The position numbers and the translations under genes were made by a program. Positions 16,711 to 26,181 of a DNA stretch of 64,000 nucleotides are shown here, in pieces; positions within the stretch are counted from its first letter, which is position 1; each line of letters begins with the position of its first letter. The notes under the pieces were generated by a model. The model saw only the letters and a list, made by a program, of their open reading frames with translations, was not told where the DNA came from and searched no databases. This DNA is from Streptomyces aureoverticillatus (GTDB lineage Bacteria > Actinomycetota > Actinomycetes > Streptomycetales > Streptomycetaceae), in the NCBI RefSeq assembly GCF_014649395.1, contig NZ_BMSY01000006.1, positions 372,001 through 436,000 of the forward strand, written 5' to 3'.

Positions 16711-17715
16711 ATGCCCCGCTCGTACACACTCTTCACCGGCCAGTGGGCCGACCTGCCCCTCGAAGAGGTCTGCACCCTGGCCCGCGACTTCGGCTACGAC
16801 GGACTCGAACTCGCCTGCTGGGGCGACCACTTCGAGGTCGACAAGGCCCTGTCCGACCCCTCCTACGTCGACGGGCGGCACGCGCTGCTCGACAAGTACG
16901 GCCTGAAGTGCTGGGCCATCTCCAACCACCTGGTCGGCCAGGCGGTCTGCGACGCGATCATCGACGAGCGCCACCAGGCGATCCTGCCGGGACGCATCTG
17001 GGGCGACGGCGACGCCGAGGGCGTACGGCAGCGGGCCGCGGCCGAGATGGCGGACACCGCGCGCGCCGCGGCGAAGTTCGGCGTGGAGACGGTCGTCGGC
17101 TTCACCGGGTCGGCCATCTGGCACCTGGTGGCGATGTTCCCGCCCGCGCCCGAGCCGATGATCGAGCGCGGCTACGAGGACTTCGCGGAGCGCTGGAACC
17201 CGATCCTGGACGTCTTCGACACGGAGGGCGTCCGCTTCGCGCACGAGGTCCACCCCTCGGAGATCGCGTACGACTACTGGACCACGCACAAGGCCCTGGA
17301 GGCGGTCGGCCACCGGCCCGCCTTCGGCCTGAACTTCGACCCCTCCCACTTCGTGTGGCAGGACCTCGACCCGGTCGGCTTCCTGTACGACTTCCGGGAC
17401 CGGATCTACCACGTCGACTGCAAGGAGGCCCGGCGCCGCCTCGACGGCCGCAACGGGCGGCTCGGCTCCCACCTGCCGTGGGGCGACCCGCGCCGCGGCT
17501 GGGACTTCGTCTCCGCGGGCCACGGGGACGTCCCCTGGGAGGACGTGTTCCGGATGCTGCGCTCCATCGGCTACGAGGGGCCCGTCTCGGTGGAGTGGGA
17601 GGACGCGGGCATGGACCGCCTCCAGGGCGCCCCCGAGGCACTGCGCCACCTGAAGGCCTACGACTTCGAACCCCCGACGGCGTCCTTCGACGCGGCGTTC
17701 GGCGGCGACAAGTGA
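16711..17715 (+). CDS. Sugar phosphate isomerase/epimerase (TIM barrel)
   Basis: 334 aa, xylose-isomerase-like barrel. The likely metal ligands are Glu in RFAHEVHPSEIAYD, Asp/His in GLNFDPSHFVWQ, the HVDCKEA motif and Glu in PVSVEWEDAGMDR. It pairs with the Gfo/Idh/MocA gene 12 bases upstream, a common partnership in inositol and 3-keto-sugar breakdown where the dehydrogenase makes a keto-sugar and the barrel enzyme isomerises or cleaves it. The exact substrate is not visible. Confidence 0.85.
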   Translation: MPRSYTLFTGQWADLPLEEVCTLARDFGYDGLELACWGDHFEVDKALSDPSYVDGRHALLDKYGLKCWAISNHLVGQAVCDAIIDERHQAILPGRIWGDGDAEGVRQRAAAEMADTARAAAKFGVETVVGFTGSAIWHLVAMFPPAPEPMIERGYEDFAERWNPILDVFDTEGVRFAHEVHPSEIAYDYWTTHKALEAVGHRPAFGLNFDPSHFVWQDLDPVGFLYDFRDRIYHVDCKEARRRLDGRNGRLGSHLPWGDPRRGWDFVSAGHGDVPWEDVFRMLRSIGYEGPVSVEWEDAGMDRLQGAPEALRHLKAYDFEPPTASFDAAFGGDK

Positions 17716-17892
17716 GTTTGTCCAGCACCGGGCGAAAGTCCAACTTAGGTACTGCGCAAGGGCTTTCCGCCAGGGACAAACGTGGCTACCGTCCCTGATG
17801 TGTACAGGACATAGACCCCTCCCGGGGTGACGGCGCATCCCGGGCGCCAGGCACGCACCCGCACCGTGAACGGCCCCCGACCGGAGGACCTC

Positions 17893-20352
17893 GTGCACAG
17901 ATCCCGCCCCCGCAACCGCAGAGCCCTCGCCCTGCTCACCGGCACCCTCCTCACCGCCGCCACCCTCACCTTCGCCACCCCCCAGGCGGGCGCCCAGCCG
18001 GAGCCGCAGGCGCCCGCCCAGCCGAAGGCCGAGGACTTCCAGCAGGTCACGCTCGCCAAGGGCGAGCCGGAGATGGGCGAGCCCATGACGCTCGCCGTGC
18101 TCCCCGACCGCTCCGTCCTGCACACCTCCCGCGACGGCACGGTCCGGCTGACGGACACCGCCGGTGAGACGAAGGTCGCCGGGAAGATCCCGGTCTACAC
18201 CCATGACGAGGAAGGCCTCCAAGGCGTCGGCGTCGACCCTGGCTTCGCCAAGAACAGGGCGGTCTACCTCTACTACGCCCCGCCGCTGAGCACGCCCTCG
18301 GGCGACGCGCCGAACGACGGCACCGCGGCCGACTTCAAGAAGTTCGACGGCGTGAACCGGCTGTCCCGCTTCGTCCTGAAGACCGACGGCACCCTGGACA
18401 CCAAGAGCGAGAAGAAGGTCCTGGACGTCCCCGCCAACCGCGGCATCTGCTGCCACGTCGGCGGCGACATCGACTTCGACAAGGCCGGCAACCTCTACCT
18501 GTCGACGGGCGACGACTCCAACCCCTTCGCCTCCGACGGCTACACCCCCATCGACGAGCGGCCCACCCGCAACCCGGCCTACGACGCCCAGCGCACCTCC
18601 GCCAACACCAACGACCTGCGCGGCAAGATCCTGCGCGTCAAGGTGCGCAACGACGGCTCGTACTCCATACCCAAGGGCAACCTCTTCGCCAAGGGCACCA
18701 AGAAGACCCGCCCCGAGATCTACGCGATGGGCTTCCGCAACCCCTTCCGGATGAGCGTCGACAAGCCCACCGGCATCGTGTACGTCGGCGACTACGGCCC
18801 GGACGCGGGCACGGCCAACCCGCGACGCGGCCCGGCGGGCCAGGTCGAGTTCGCCCGCGTCACCAAGCCCGGCAACTACGGCTGGCCGTACTGCACGGGC
18901 AAGAACGACGCGTACGTCGACTACGACTTCGCCACCGGCGCCTCCGGAGCCACATTCGACTGCGCCGCGCCGAAGAACACCTCGCCGCACAACACCGGCC
19001 GCACCGACCTGCCCCCGGCGCAGCCTGCCTGGATCCCCTACGACGGTGGATCGGTCCCGGAGTTCGGCACCGGCTCGGAGTCGCCGATGGGCGGCCCGGT
19101 CTACCGCTACGACGCCAAGCTGAACTCGCCGGTCAAGTTTCCCCAGGCGTACGACGGGAACTACTTCGCGGGCGAGTTCGGGCGCCGCTGGATCAAGCGC
19201 ATCGACCAGGGCTCGGACGGCACCGTGAAGTCCATCAACGCCTTCCCCTGGAAGGGCACCCAGGTCATGGACATGGAGTTCGGCCCGGACGGCGCGCTGT
19301 ACGTCCTCGACTACGGCACCGGCTACTTCAACGGCGACGAGAACTCCGCCCTCTACCGCATCGAGAACGCCACCGGGGGCCACTCCCCGGTCGTCGAGGC
19401 CGAGGCGTCCGTGACCAGCGGCCAGGCCCCGCTCAAGACCCAGTTCACGGCCAAGGCGACGGACGCCGACGGCGACGCGCTGACGTACACCTGGAACTTC
19501 GGGGACGGCACCACGTCCACCGAGCAGAACCCCTCGCACACGTACGAGAAGAACGGCGTCTACACCGCCACCGTCACCGCCAAGGACCCCTCCGGCCGCA
19601 GCGGCACCGCCGGCGCGCACGTCACCGTCGGCAACACCGCGCCCACCGTGAAACTCGAACTCCCCGGCGACGGGCAGCTCTTCACCTTCGGCGACAAGGT
19701 GCCCTTCAAGGTGACCGTGAGCGACCCGGAGGACGGGACCATCGACTGCTCCAAGGTCAAGGTCACCCACATCCTCGGCCACGACAGCCACGGCCACCCC
19801 GTCACCTCCGCCAACGGCTGCGAGGGCACCCTGCAGACGTCCGCGGACGGCGAGCACGACCCGAACGCGAACATCTTCGGTGTCTTCGACGCCGAGTACA
19901 CCGACAAGGGTGCGAACGGCCAGCCCGCGCTGACCACCCACGACCAGAACGTCGTCCAGCCCAAGCACCGCCAGGGCGAGCACTACGGCGACTCCCAGGG
20001 CGTGTCGATCGTCAACCACACCCCGGCACACGGCGGCAAGACCGTCGGGGACATCCACAACGGCGACTGGATCTCCTTCAAGCCGTACATCCTGAACAAC
20101 GCCACGAAGCTGACCGCGCGCGTCGCCTCCGCCGGCTCCGGCGGCACCCTCGAGGTGCGCAGCGGCTCGGCCGACGGAACGCTCCTCGGCAGTGCCAAGG
20201 TCGACCCCACCGGTTCCTGGGAGACCTACACCGACGTCAGCACCAACCTCGCCGGAGCGCCCGCCGGGACGACCACGCTGTTCCTCGTCTTCAAGGGCGA
20301 AGGCACCGGCGCGCTCTACGACGTCGACGACTTCACCTTCACCACGAGCTGA
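17893..20352 (+). CDS. Secreted PQQ-type sugar dehydrogenase-like protein with PKD and carbohydrate-binding domains
   Basis: 819 aa exported protein. A signal peptide covers about residues 1-35 (RRALALLTGTLLTAATLTFATPQAGA). A six-bladed glucose/sorbosone-dehydrogenase propeller follows to about 490 (GLQGVGVDPGF, GGDIDFDKAGNLYLSTGD, EIYAMGFRNPFRMSVD, PDGALYVLDYG). A PKD domain spans about 495-580 (YTWNFGDGTTSTEQNPSHTY), and a CBM6-like domain with GDSQGVSIVNHTPAHGG and GGTLEVRSGS is at the end. GTG at 17893 has GGAGG upstream. The 177-base gap before it holds an inverted pair GTTTGTCC/GGACAAAC. With the ThuA/DUF1080 gene it forms a pair for extracellular oxidation and handling of glycosides. 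Confidence 0.85.
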   Translation: MHRSRPRNRRALALLTGTLLTAATLTFATPQAGAQPEPQAPAQPKAEDFQQVTLAKGEPEMGEPMTLAVLPDRSVLHTSRDGTVRLTDTAGETKVAGKIPVYTHDEEGLQGVGVDPGFAKNRAVYLYYAPPLSTPSGDAPNDGTAADFKKFDGVNRLSRFVLKTDGTLDTKSEKKVLDVPANRGICCHVGGDIDFDKAGNLYLSTGDDSNPFASDGYTPIDERPTRNPAYDAQRTSANTNDLRGKILRVKVRNDGSYSIPKGNLFAKGTKKTRPEIYAMGFRNPFRMSVDKPTGIVYVGDYGPDAGTANPRRGPAGQVEFARVTKPGNYGWPYCTGKNDAYVDYDFATGASGATFDCAAPKNTSPHNTGRTDLPPAQPAWIPYDGGSVPEFGTGSESPMGGPVYRYDAKLNSPVKFPQAYDGNYFAGEFGRRWIKRIDQGSDGTVKSINAFPWKGTQVMDMEFGPDGALYVLDYGTGYFNGDENSALYRIENATGGHSPVVEAEASVTSGQAPLKTQFTAKATDADGDALTYTWNFGDGTTSTEQNPSHTYEKNGVYTATVTAKDPSGRSGTAGAHVTVGNTAPTVKLELPGDGQLFTFGDKVPFKVTVSDPEDGTIDCSKVKVTHILGHDSHGHPVTSANGCEGTLQTSADGEHDPNANIFGVFDAEYTDKGANGQPALTTHDQNVVQPKHRQGEHYGDSQGVSIVNHTPAHGGKTVGDIHNGDWISFKPYILNNATKLTARVASAGSGGTLEVRSGSADGTLLGSAKVDPTGSWETYTDVSTNLAGAPAGTTTLFLVFKGEGTGALYDVDDFTFTTS

Positions 20353-20367
20353 GAAAGGGGGCACCCC

Positions 20368-21888
20368 ATGCGTGCACCAGCACGACTGATCACCGCTACG
20401 GCGGCCGCCGCCCTGCTCATCGGCTGCGTGTCGGGCCCGGCATCGTCCAAGCCGGAGGCCGAGAGCCCCGGCGGCAAGGACAGGAAGGCGGGCGAACGCG
20501 TCCTGGTCTTCTCCAAGACCGCCGGATTCCGCCACGACTCCATCCCCGACGGCATCGCCGCCATCAAGAACCTGGGCGCCACCAACGGCTTCTCCGTCGA
20601 CGCGACGGAGAACGCCGGCGCCTTCACTGTGAAGAACCTCGCCCGCTACGACGCCGTCATCTGGCTGTCCACGACCGGCGACGTGCTCAACGGCAAGCAG
20701 CAGTCCGCCTTCGAGAGCTACATCCGCGCGGGCGGCGGCTACGTCGGCGTCCACGCCGCCGCTGACACGGAGTACGACTGGCCCTTCTACGGCGGCCTCG
20801 TCGGCGCCTACTTCCAGTCGCACCCCGCGATCCAGGGCGCCAAGGTCGACGTCGAGGATCACGCCCACCCCGCCACCGCCCACCTCGGGCCGGTGTGGGA
20901 GCGCGCCGACGAGTGGTACAACTACCGCTCCAACCCGCGCGAGCGCGCCCGCGTCCTCGCCTCGCTCGACGAGTCCTCCTACAGCGGCGGCTCGATGGGC
21001 GGCGACCATCCCATCGCCTGGTGCCAGGGGTCGATCGAGGGAACGCCCGGCCGCTCCTTCTACACCGGCGGCGGCCACACCAAGGAGTCCTACGCCGAAC
21101 CGGCCTTCCGTCGGCACCTGCTGGGCGGCATCCGCTACGCCATCGACGCCACCCAGGCCGACTGCCGCCCCGAGCAGGGCTACGCCCCGCTCTTCGACGG
21201 CACCGCGGACTCCCTCGCCGAGTGGAAGCAGGCCGGGCCCGGGTCCTTCGCGCTGAAGGACGACGGCACGATCACGTCCGTCGGCGGGATGGGCCTGCTC
21301 TGGTACGAGCCGAAGCAGTTCGGCTCGTACTCCCTCAAGCTCGACTGGAAGATGACCGGCACCGACAAGGACGACAACTCCGGGATCTTCCTGGGCTTCC
21401 CGCCCTCCGACGACCCCTGGACGGCCGTCAACAACGGCTACGAGATCCAGATCGACGCCACCGACATCCCGGAGAAGACCACCGGCTCCGTCTACGGCTT
21501 CAAGTCCGCGGACCTCGCCGCCCGCGACAAGGCCCTGAACCCGCCGGGGGAGTGGAACACCTACGAACTCCGCGTCGAGGGCGAGCACCTGCAGATCTGG
21601 CTCAACGGCGTGAAGATCAACGACTTCACCAACACCGATCCGGCGCGGAGCCTGCGGGACGGCCACATCGGCATCCAGAACCACGGAGCCGACGACCAGG
21701 TCACCTTCCGCGACATCCGGGTGAAGGAGCTGCCCGCGGCCAAGGCCGAGGGATCGACCAAGGCCGCCAAGACGGAGGAGTCCGCCAAGGCCAAGGAGTC
21801 CGCCGACGCCGAGGAGTCTGCCAAGGCCGAGCAGTCCGCCGAGTCCGAGGAGTCCGCCCAGGCGGGCAAGGAGGCGGGCGGCCGATAG
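20368..21888 (+). CDS. Lipoprotein with ThuA-like and DUF1080 (3-keto-disaccharide hydrolase) domains
   Basis: 506 aa. The lipobox is in LITATAAAALLIGC. A ThuA-like glutamine-amidotransferase-fold domain (about 45-270: VLVFSKTAGFRHDSIPDGI, GGGYVGVHAAADTEYDW, WCQGSIEGTPGRSFYTGGGH) is followed by a DUF1080 jelly roll (about 275-455: YAPLFDGTADSLAEWKQ, DNSGIFLGFP, GYEIQIDATD, GVKINDFTN). Both families are tied to 3-keto-glycoside use. The last 45 residues are a charged repeat of ESAKA type encoded by imperfect tandem DNA repeats. It probably acts outside the cell next to the dehydrogenase encoded 15 bases upstream. Confidence 0.85.
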   Translation: MRAPARLITATAAAALLIGCVSGPASSKPEAESPGGKDRKAGERVLVFSKTAGFRHDSIPDGIAAIKNLGATNGFSVDATENAGAFTVKNLARYDAVIWLSTTGDVLNGKQQSAFESYIRAGGGYVGVHAAADTEYDWPFYGGLVGAYFQSHPAIQGAKVDVEDHAHPATAHLGPVWERADEWYNYRSNPRERARVLASLDESSYSGGSMGGDHPIAWCQGSIEGTPGRSFYTGGGHTKESYAEPAFRRHLLGGIRYAIDATQADCRPEQGYAPLFDGTADSLAEWKQAGPGSFALKDDGTITSVGGMGLLWYEPKQFGSYSLKLDWKMTGTDKDDNSGIFLGFPPSDDPWTAVNNGYEIQIDATDIPEKTTGSVYGFKSADLAARDKALNPPGEWNTYELRVEGEHLQIWLNGVKINDFTNTDPARSLRDGHIGIQNHGADDQVTFRDIRVKELPAAKAEGSTKAAKTEESAKAKESADAEESAKAEQSAESEESAQAGKEAGGR

Positions 21889-21997
21889 ACGGCGGTGGGC
21901 GGAGGACGCCGGACCTCCGCCCACCGTCTTGCCCGCCCCGCACCCGCGCCGCGCTGCGCGGGTGACGACCGTACATACGCGACGACAGGAGGCAGCC

Positions 21998-23149
21998 GTG
22001 TCCACCGAGTCCACTACTGCTACCGCGGGCCGAACCGCTTCCGCCGGCCCGACCGGGGTGTGGCTGATCGGAGCGCGCGGCTCCGTCGCGACGACAGCCG
22101 TCGCGGGCTGCGCCGCGATGTCGGCGGGACTGCACCCGCCCACCGGCCTGGTCACCGAAACACCTCCCTTCTCCGGCAGCGGACTGCCGGCGTTGTCCTC
22201 GCTCGTCTTCGGCGGGCACGACACCGTGGAGTGCCCGCTGCCCAAACGCGCCGAACACCTCGCTGCCGGAGGCGTCCTGCCGCACGGCCTGCCCGCGGCC
22301 GTGCGCGCCGAACTGGCCGCCGCCGACGCCGAGATCCGCCCCGGCGGCCCGATCCCCGGCGACTCCCGCACCGACGACGAACTCATCTCCGCCTTCGCCG
22401 CCGACATCCGTGCCTTCGGGCACCGCCACCGTCTCGCCCGCGTGGTCGTCATCAACGTCGCCTCCACCGAACCGGTCCCCGGCGACGACGCACGGCTGCC
22501 CCCGAGCTCCCTCTACGCCGCCGCGGCCCTGCGCGCCGGCGCCCCCTACGCCAACTTCACCCCCTCAACCGGCCTGCACCACCCCGCCCTCACCGACCTC
22601 GCCGCCCACTCCCGCCTGCCCTTCGTCGGCCGGGACGGCAAGACCGGCCAGACCTTGCTCCGGTCCGTCCTCGGCCCGATGTTCGCCCAGCGCGCCCTGG
22701 CCGTCCGGGCCTGGTCCGGCACCAACCTCCTCGGCGGCGGCGACGGTGCCGCCCTCGCCGACCCGGGCGCGGCCGCCGCCAAGAACGCGGGCAAGGAACG
22801 CGTCCTCGCCGACACCCTCGGCAGCGCCCCCGAGGGCGAGGTCCACATCGACGACGTCCCCTCCCTCGGCGACTGGAAGACCGCCTGGGACCACATCGCC
22901 TTCGACGGGTTCCTCGGCACCCGCATGACCCTCCAGACCACCTGGCAGGGCTGCGACTCGGCGCTCGCCGCGCCCCTGATCCTCGACCTGGCCCGCCTCC
23001 TCGCCCGCGCCCACGAAGCCGGACTCTCCGGCCCCCGCCCCGAACTCGCCTTCTACTTCAAGGACCCGGACCCCGGCGCCTCCTCCGCCCTCCCGGACCA
23101 GCACACGGCACTCCTCGCCTTCGCCGCCCGCCTGCGGGACGCGGCATGA
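21998..23149 (+). CDS. myo-Inositol-3-phosphate synthase family protein
   Basis: 383 aa. The NAD-binding start GVWLIGARGSVATTAVAG, VVVINVASTEP, YANFTPSTG, GRDGKTGQTLLRSVL with the catalytic lysine, and SWSGTNLLGGGDG-like residues are those of inositol-1-phosphate synthase, which cyclises glucose-6-phosphate through an NAD+-bound keto intermediate. GTG at 21998 follows ACAGGAGG. It heads the Ebo-like operon (23238-29638). Other ebo clusters carry instead a dehydroquinate-synthase-like sugar phosphate cyclase (EboD), so this enzyme may supply the cyclitol in its place. It is probably not the housekeeping enzyme, given this context. Confidence 0.8.
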   Translation: MSTESTTATAGRTASAGPTGVWLIGARGSVATTAVAGCAAMSAGLHPPTGLVTETPPFSGSGLPALSSLVFGGHDTVECPLPKRAEHLAAGGVLPHGLPAAVRAELAAADAEIRPGGPIPGDSRTDDELISAFAADIRAFGHRHRLARVVVINVASTEPVPGDDARLPPSSLYAAAALRAGAPYANFTPSTGLHHPALTDLAAHSRLPFVGRDGKTGQTLLRSVLGPMFAQRALAVRAWSGTNLLGGGDGAALADPGAAAAKNAGKERVLADTLGSAPEGEVHIDDVPSLGDWKTAWDHIAFDGFLGTRMTLQTTWQGCDSALAAPLILDLARLLARAHEAGLSGPRPELAFYFKDPDPGASSALPDQHTALLAFAARLRDAA

Positions 23150-23241
23150 GGGCGCTCGGCGGGGCGCCGCTGGGGGCGCCGGTGCCGGCCCGGGTGGCCG
23201 CTTCGGTGCCGGTGTCGGCGCTGCTCGGGGAGGCCTCATGA
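23146..23241 (+). CDS. Possible 31-residue micro-gene bridging the MIPS and UbiA genes
   Basis: Starts in the ATGA overlap with the MIPS stop and ends in the ATGA overlap with the UbiA start. It encodes a short Ala/Pro/Val-rich peptide (MRALGGAPLGAPVPARVAAS and 11 more residues). The double 4-base overlap would carry ribosomes across the gap, and GGGGAGG for UbiA lies inside it. It could equally be chance in GC-rich DNA. Confidence 0.25.
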   Translation: MRALGGAPLGAPVPARVAASVPVSALLGEAS

Positions 23242-24254
23242 ACCTCCGCGCCTGGGCCGAACTCCTGCGCCTGCCCGCCCTGTTCACCGTCCCCGGCGAC
23301 GCCCTCGCGGGTGCCGCGGCGACGGGTCTGCGCCCCGGCCGGGGCACCCTCCTCGCCATCGGTTCCTCCCTCTGCCTGTACGAAGCCGGCATGGCCCTCA
23401 ACGACTGGGCCGACCGCGCCGAGGACGCCGTCGACCGCCCCCACCGCCCCCTTCCTTCGGGCCGCGTCACCCCCACCGCCGCGCTCACCGCCGCGGCCGC
23501 GCTCACCGCCGGCGGCCTGGCCCTGGCCGCCCGCGCGGGCCGCCCCGCCCTGGCCACCGCCACCGCCCTGGCCGGCACGGTCTGGGCCTACGACCTGGGC
23601 CTCAAGCGCACCCCGGCCGGACCCGTGGCCATGGCGGCGGCACGAGGGCTCGACCTACTGCTGGGCGCCACGGCCACGGCGACGACCACCCGCGCCGCCC
23701 CGGTCGCGGCGACGGCCAGGCGCCCCGCCGCGGCCGCGACTCCGCGCCCCGCCACGGCCGCGGCCGTGCTCACCGGTGCGGCCAAGGGCCACCGACGCCC
23801 GGGCCAGGTGGCAGCCGCCCGCGCCGCCCTGCCCGCCGCGGCCACACTCGCCGCCCACACCCTCGCCGTGACCACGGTGTCCCGCCACGAGACCCAGGGC
23901 GGTTCGACCGTGGCCCCGCTGGGCGCCCTCGCCGCCACCCTCGCCCTCGGCCACGCCGTCGCGTACGCCCCCCGACCCCCGGCAGGCCGGCGGACCGCAG
24001 CCGCCGCCGCCCTGTCGGGCACCACCGTCGCCCTCACCGCGGCCTACGCCACCACCGCCGCCCGGCCCTACCTGCACGCGGCCCTGAACCCGTCACCTCC
24101 CTTGACCCAACGTGCCGTCGGCGGCGGCATCCGCGCCCTGATCCCGCTCCAGGCCGCCCTCGCCGCCCGCTCCGGCGCCCTCGGCAGCGCCCTGTTCACG
24201 GCGGCCCTCGCCCCCGCGGCCCGCCGCTTCGCCCGCAAGGTGAGCGTCACATGA
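23238..24254 (+). CDS. eboC: UbiA-family prenyltransferase (EboC-like)
   Basis: 338 aa integral membrane protein with about eight spans. The first Asp-rich motif is MALNDWADRAEDAVDRPHRPLPSGR, the prenyl-diphosphate/Mg2+ site of UbiA enzymes. The second region, YDLGLKRTPAGPVAMAAARGLDLLLGA, is present with fewer aspartates. It would attach a prenyl chain to a polar, perhaps cyclitol-derived, acceptor at the membrane. An Ala/Arg/Thr-rich stretch around residues 140-180 is an insertion. It overlaps the isomerase gene by ATGA. The symbol rests on context as well as family. Confidence 0.75.
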   Translation: MNLRAWAELLRLPALFTVPGDALAGAAATGLRPGRGTLLAIGSSLCLYEAGMALNDWADRAEDAVDRPHRPLPSGRVTPTAALTAAAALTAGGLALAARAGRPALATATALAGTVWAYDLGLKRTPAGPVAMAAARGLDLLLGATATATTTRAAPVAATARRPAAAATPRPATAAAVLTGAAKGHRRPGQVAAARAALPAAATLAAHTLAVTTVSRHETQGGSTVAPLGALAATLALGHAVAYAPRPPAGRRTAAAAALSGTTVALTAAYATTAARPYLHAALNPSPPLTQRAVGGGIRALIPLQAALAARSGALGSALFTAALAPAARRFARKVSVT

Positions 24255-25276
24255 GCGAGGACGGAGCGGTGGGCGATGGCGAGGGTGCCCTGGGCGGCGG
24301 CGAGGGTGCCGTCGGCGGCGGAGAGGGTGTCCTGGCCGGTGGCGAGGGTGCCGTGGGCGGGTCGGCGTCGGTGGGCGCACCCGACCGGCTCCGCTTCGGC
24401 TACGGCACCAACGGGCTCACCGACCTCCGGCTCGACGACGCCCTCGACCTGCTCGCCGACCTCGGCTATCGCGGTGTCGGGCTGACCCTCGACCACATGC
24501 ACCTCGACCCCCTCGCGCCCGGCCTGGCCGCCCGCACCCGCCGCGTCGCCCGGCGGCTCGACCGGCTCGGTCTGACCGCCACCGTCGAGACGGGCGCCCG
24601 CTATGTTCTCGATCCTCGCCACAAGCACGGTCCCTCCCTGCTCGATCCCGACCCCCAGCGCCGCGCCGACCGCGTGCGCCTGCTCATCCGTGCCGTCCAG
24701 GTCGCCGCCGACCTGGGCGCCCACGCCGTCCACTGCTTCAGCGGCATCACCCCCGACGGCACCTCCGAGGCCACCGCCTGGCAGCGCCTCGCCGACGCGC
24801 TCACCCCCGTCCTCGACGCCGCAACTGGCGCCGGTGTGCCGCTCGCCATCGAGCCCGAACCCGGCCATCTGCTCGGCACGCTCGCCGACTTCCACCACCT
24901 CCGCCTCCTGCTCGGCGACCCCGCCCTCCTCGGCCTGACCCTCGACATCGGCCACTGCCAGTGCCTGGAGCCGCAATCGCCCGCCGACTGCGTCCGCGCC
25001 GCCGCGCCCTGGTTGCGGCACGTCCAGATCGAGGACATGCGCCGCGGCGTCCACGAACATCTGCCGTTCGGCGACGGCGAGATCGACTTCCCACCCGTCC
25101 TGCGCGCCCTCGCCGCCACCGGCTACCAGGGCCTGACCGTCGTCGAACTTCCCCGCCACTCCCACGCGGGCCCCCAACTCGCCTCCCAGTCCGTTGAGTT
25201 CCTGCGCCGAGCGGTCAAGCTCGCCGCCACCCCGCCGACGGCCCAGGGGGCCTCAGCCCAAGGAGGAACCTCGTGA
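24251..25276 (+). CDS. Sugar phosphate isomerase/epimerase family protein with N-terminal 7-residue repeats
   Basis: 341 aa. Four tandem heptads (GEGALGG, GEGAVGG, GEGVLAG, GEGAVGG) encoded by 21-base repeats at 24278-24361 come before a TIM barrel. The barrel shows LAIEPEPGH, LTLDIGHCQC, HVQIEDMRRGVHEHLPFGDGEIDF and VVELPRHSH as likely metal ligands and the catalytic region. The spacing of E-x-E, D-x-G-H and G-x-G-E-I-D-F is that of xylose-isomerase-like enzymes. It overlaps UbiA and EboA genes by 4 bases on each side, so it is a core operon member. The substrate is unknown. Confidence 0.8.
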   Translation: MSEDGAVGDGEGALGGGEGAVGGGEGVLAGGEGAVGGSASVGAPDRLRFGYGTNGLTDLRLDDALDLLADLGYRGVGLTLDHMHLDPLAPGLAARTRRVARRLDRLGLTATVETGARYVLDPRHKHGPSLLDPDPQRRADRVRLLIRAVQVAADLGAHAVHCFSGITPDGTSEATAWQRLADALTPVLDAATGAGVPLAIEPEPGHLLGTLADFHHLRLLLGDPALLGLTLDIGHCQCLEPQSPADCVRAAAPWLRHVQIEDMRRGVHEHLPFGDGEIDFPPVLRALAATGYQGLTVVELPRHSHAGPQLASQSVEFLRRAVKLAATPPTAQGASAQGGTS

Positions 25277-26181
25277 CCGAGCTCCCCGCCGTCGCCGACC
25301 TCCGCTCCCACCTCGACGCCGTCCTCGGCGGCGCCGCCCGGGCCTGGCTGGACCAGGCCACCGAGGAAGCGACCACGTACGCCGCCGCCGAGGCCGCGGA
25401 TCCCGCCGTTCGCGCCGATCCCGCCGAGGCTGAGGGAGTGGCCAAGGCCAACGGTGTGGCTGGAGTGGCCGCAGCGGCGGGAGTGGCCGGTGCCGATGCC
25501 GGAGGGCCCCCCGGCTCCGCTCGGCCCTCCGCAGCCGCCGCCACCCCCGTCTGGGAGCTGCGCTTCGCCGAAGCCGGCCGCCGCTGCGGCCCCGACCACG
25601 CCGACGCCGCCCGGCTGGTCCTCCTGCACGCCGCCCGCGCCGACACGGACGCCCTGACCCGGCTCTACGAACACGGCACCGCCACCGAACGCCGCGCCGT
25701 CCTGCGCTCCCTGCCACACCTCGTACCCGGCCCCGACGCGCTGCCGCTCGTCGAGGACGCGCTGCGCACCAACGACACCCGCCTCGTCGCCGCCGCCGTC
25801 GGCCCCTACGCCGCCGCGCACCTGGCCCCGCACGACTGGCGTCACGCCGTCCTCAAGTGCCTCTTCACCGGAGTGCCCGTGGACGCCGTCGCCGGGCTCG
25901 CGCACCGTGCCCGGGCCGACGCCGAACTGGCCCGCATGCTCGGTGACTACGCCGACGAACGCACCGCCGCCGGCCGCAGCGTCCCCGACGATCTGTACCG
26001 CGTCCTGGCCCTGACCGATCCCTCGGCGGTCAACGACCGCGAGGCCCCGGCACCCACCGGCCCCGACGGCCCGGCAACCGCCCGCTCCGACCGTCCGGCA
26101 CCCACGGGCCCGGCCGGCCCTGCCACCCCCGCGCCCTTCGCGGCCCCTTCGACGTCCACCGGCGAGGAGCAGGAGTCCTGA
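25273..26181 (+). CDS. eboA: EboA-domain protein
   Basis: 302 aa, soluble and helical. The segment VWELRFAEAGRRCGPDHADAARLVLL, the HEAT-like stretch YEHGTATERRAVLRSLPHL and DWRHAVLKCLFTGVPVDAVAGL match the EboA family, whose biochemical role is unknown. An Ala/Gly/Val-rich low-complexity insert occupies about residues 35-92, and the C-terminal 50 residues are Pro/Ala-rich. The GTG start overlaps the preceding stop (GTGA), and its own TGA overlaps the next ATG by one base. Confidence 0.75.
   Translation: MTELPAVADLRSHLDAVLGGAARAWLDQATEEATTYAAAEAADPAVRADPAEAEGVAKANGVAGVAAAAGVAGADAGGPPGSARPSAAAATPVWELRFAEAGRRCGPDHADAARLVLLHAARADTDALTRLYEHGTATERRAVLRSLPHLVPGPDALPLVEDALRTNDTRLVAAAVGPYAAAHLAPHDWRHAVLKCLFTGVPVDAVAGLAHRARADAELARMLGDYADERTAAGRSVPDDLYRVLALTDPSAVNDREAPAPTGPDGPATARSDRPAPTGPAGPATPAPFAAPSTSTGEEQES

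Noticed and set aside
12181..22467. A 3428-codon open frame on the minus strand
   Set aside because: It lies antisense to a run of well-supported genes (ABC transporter through the MIPS gene). It reads Gly/Arg/Val-rich with no domain and is open only because GC-rich third positions avoid stops on the opposite strand.
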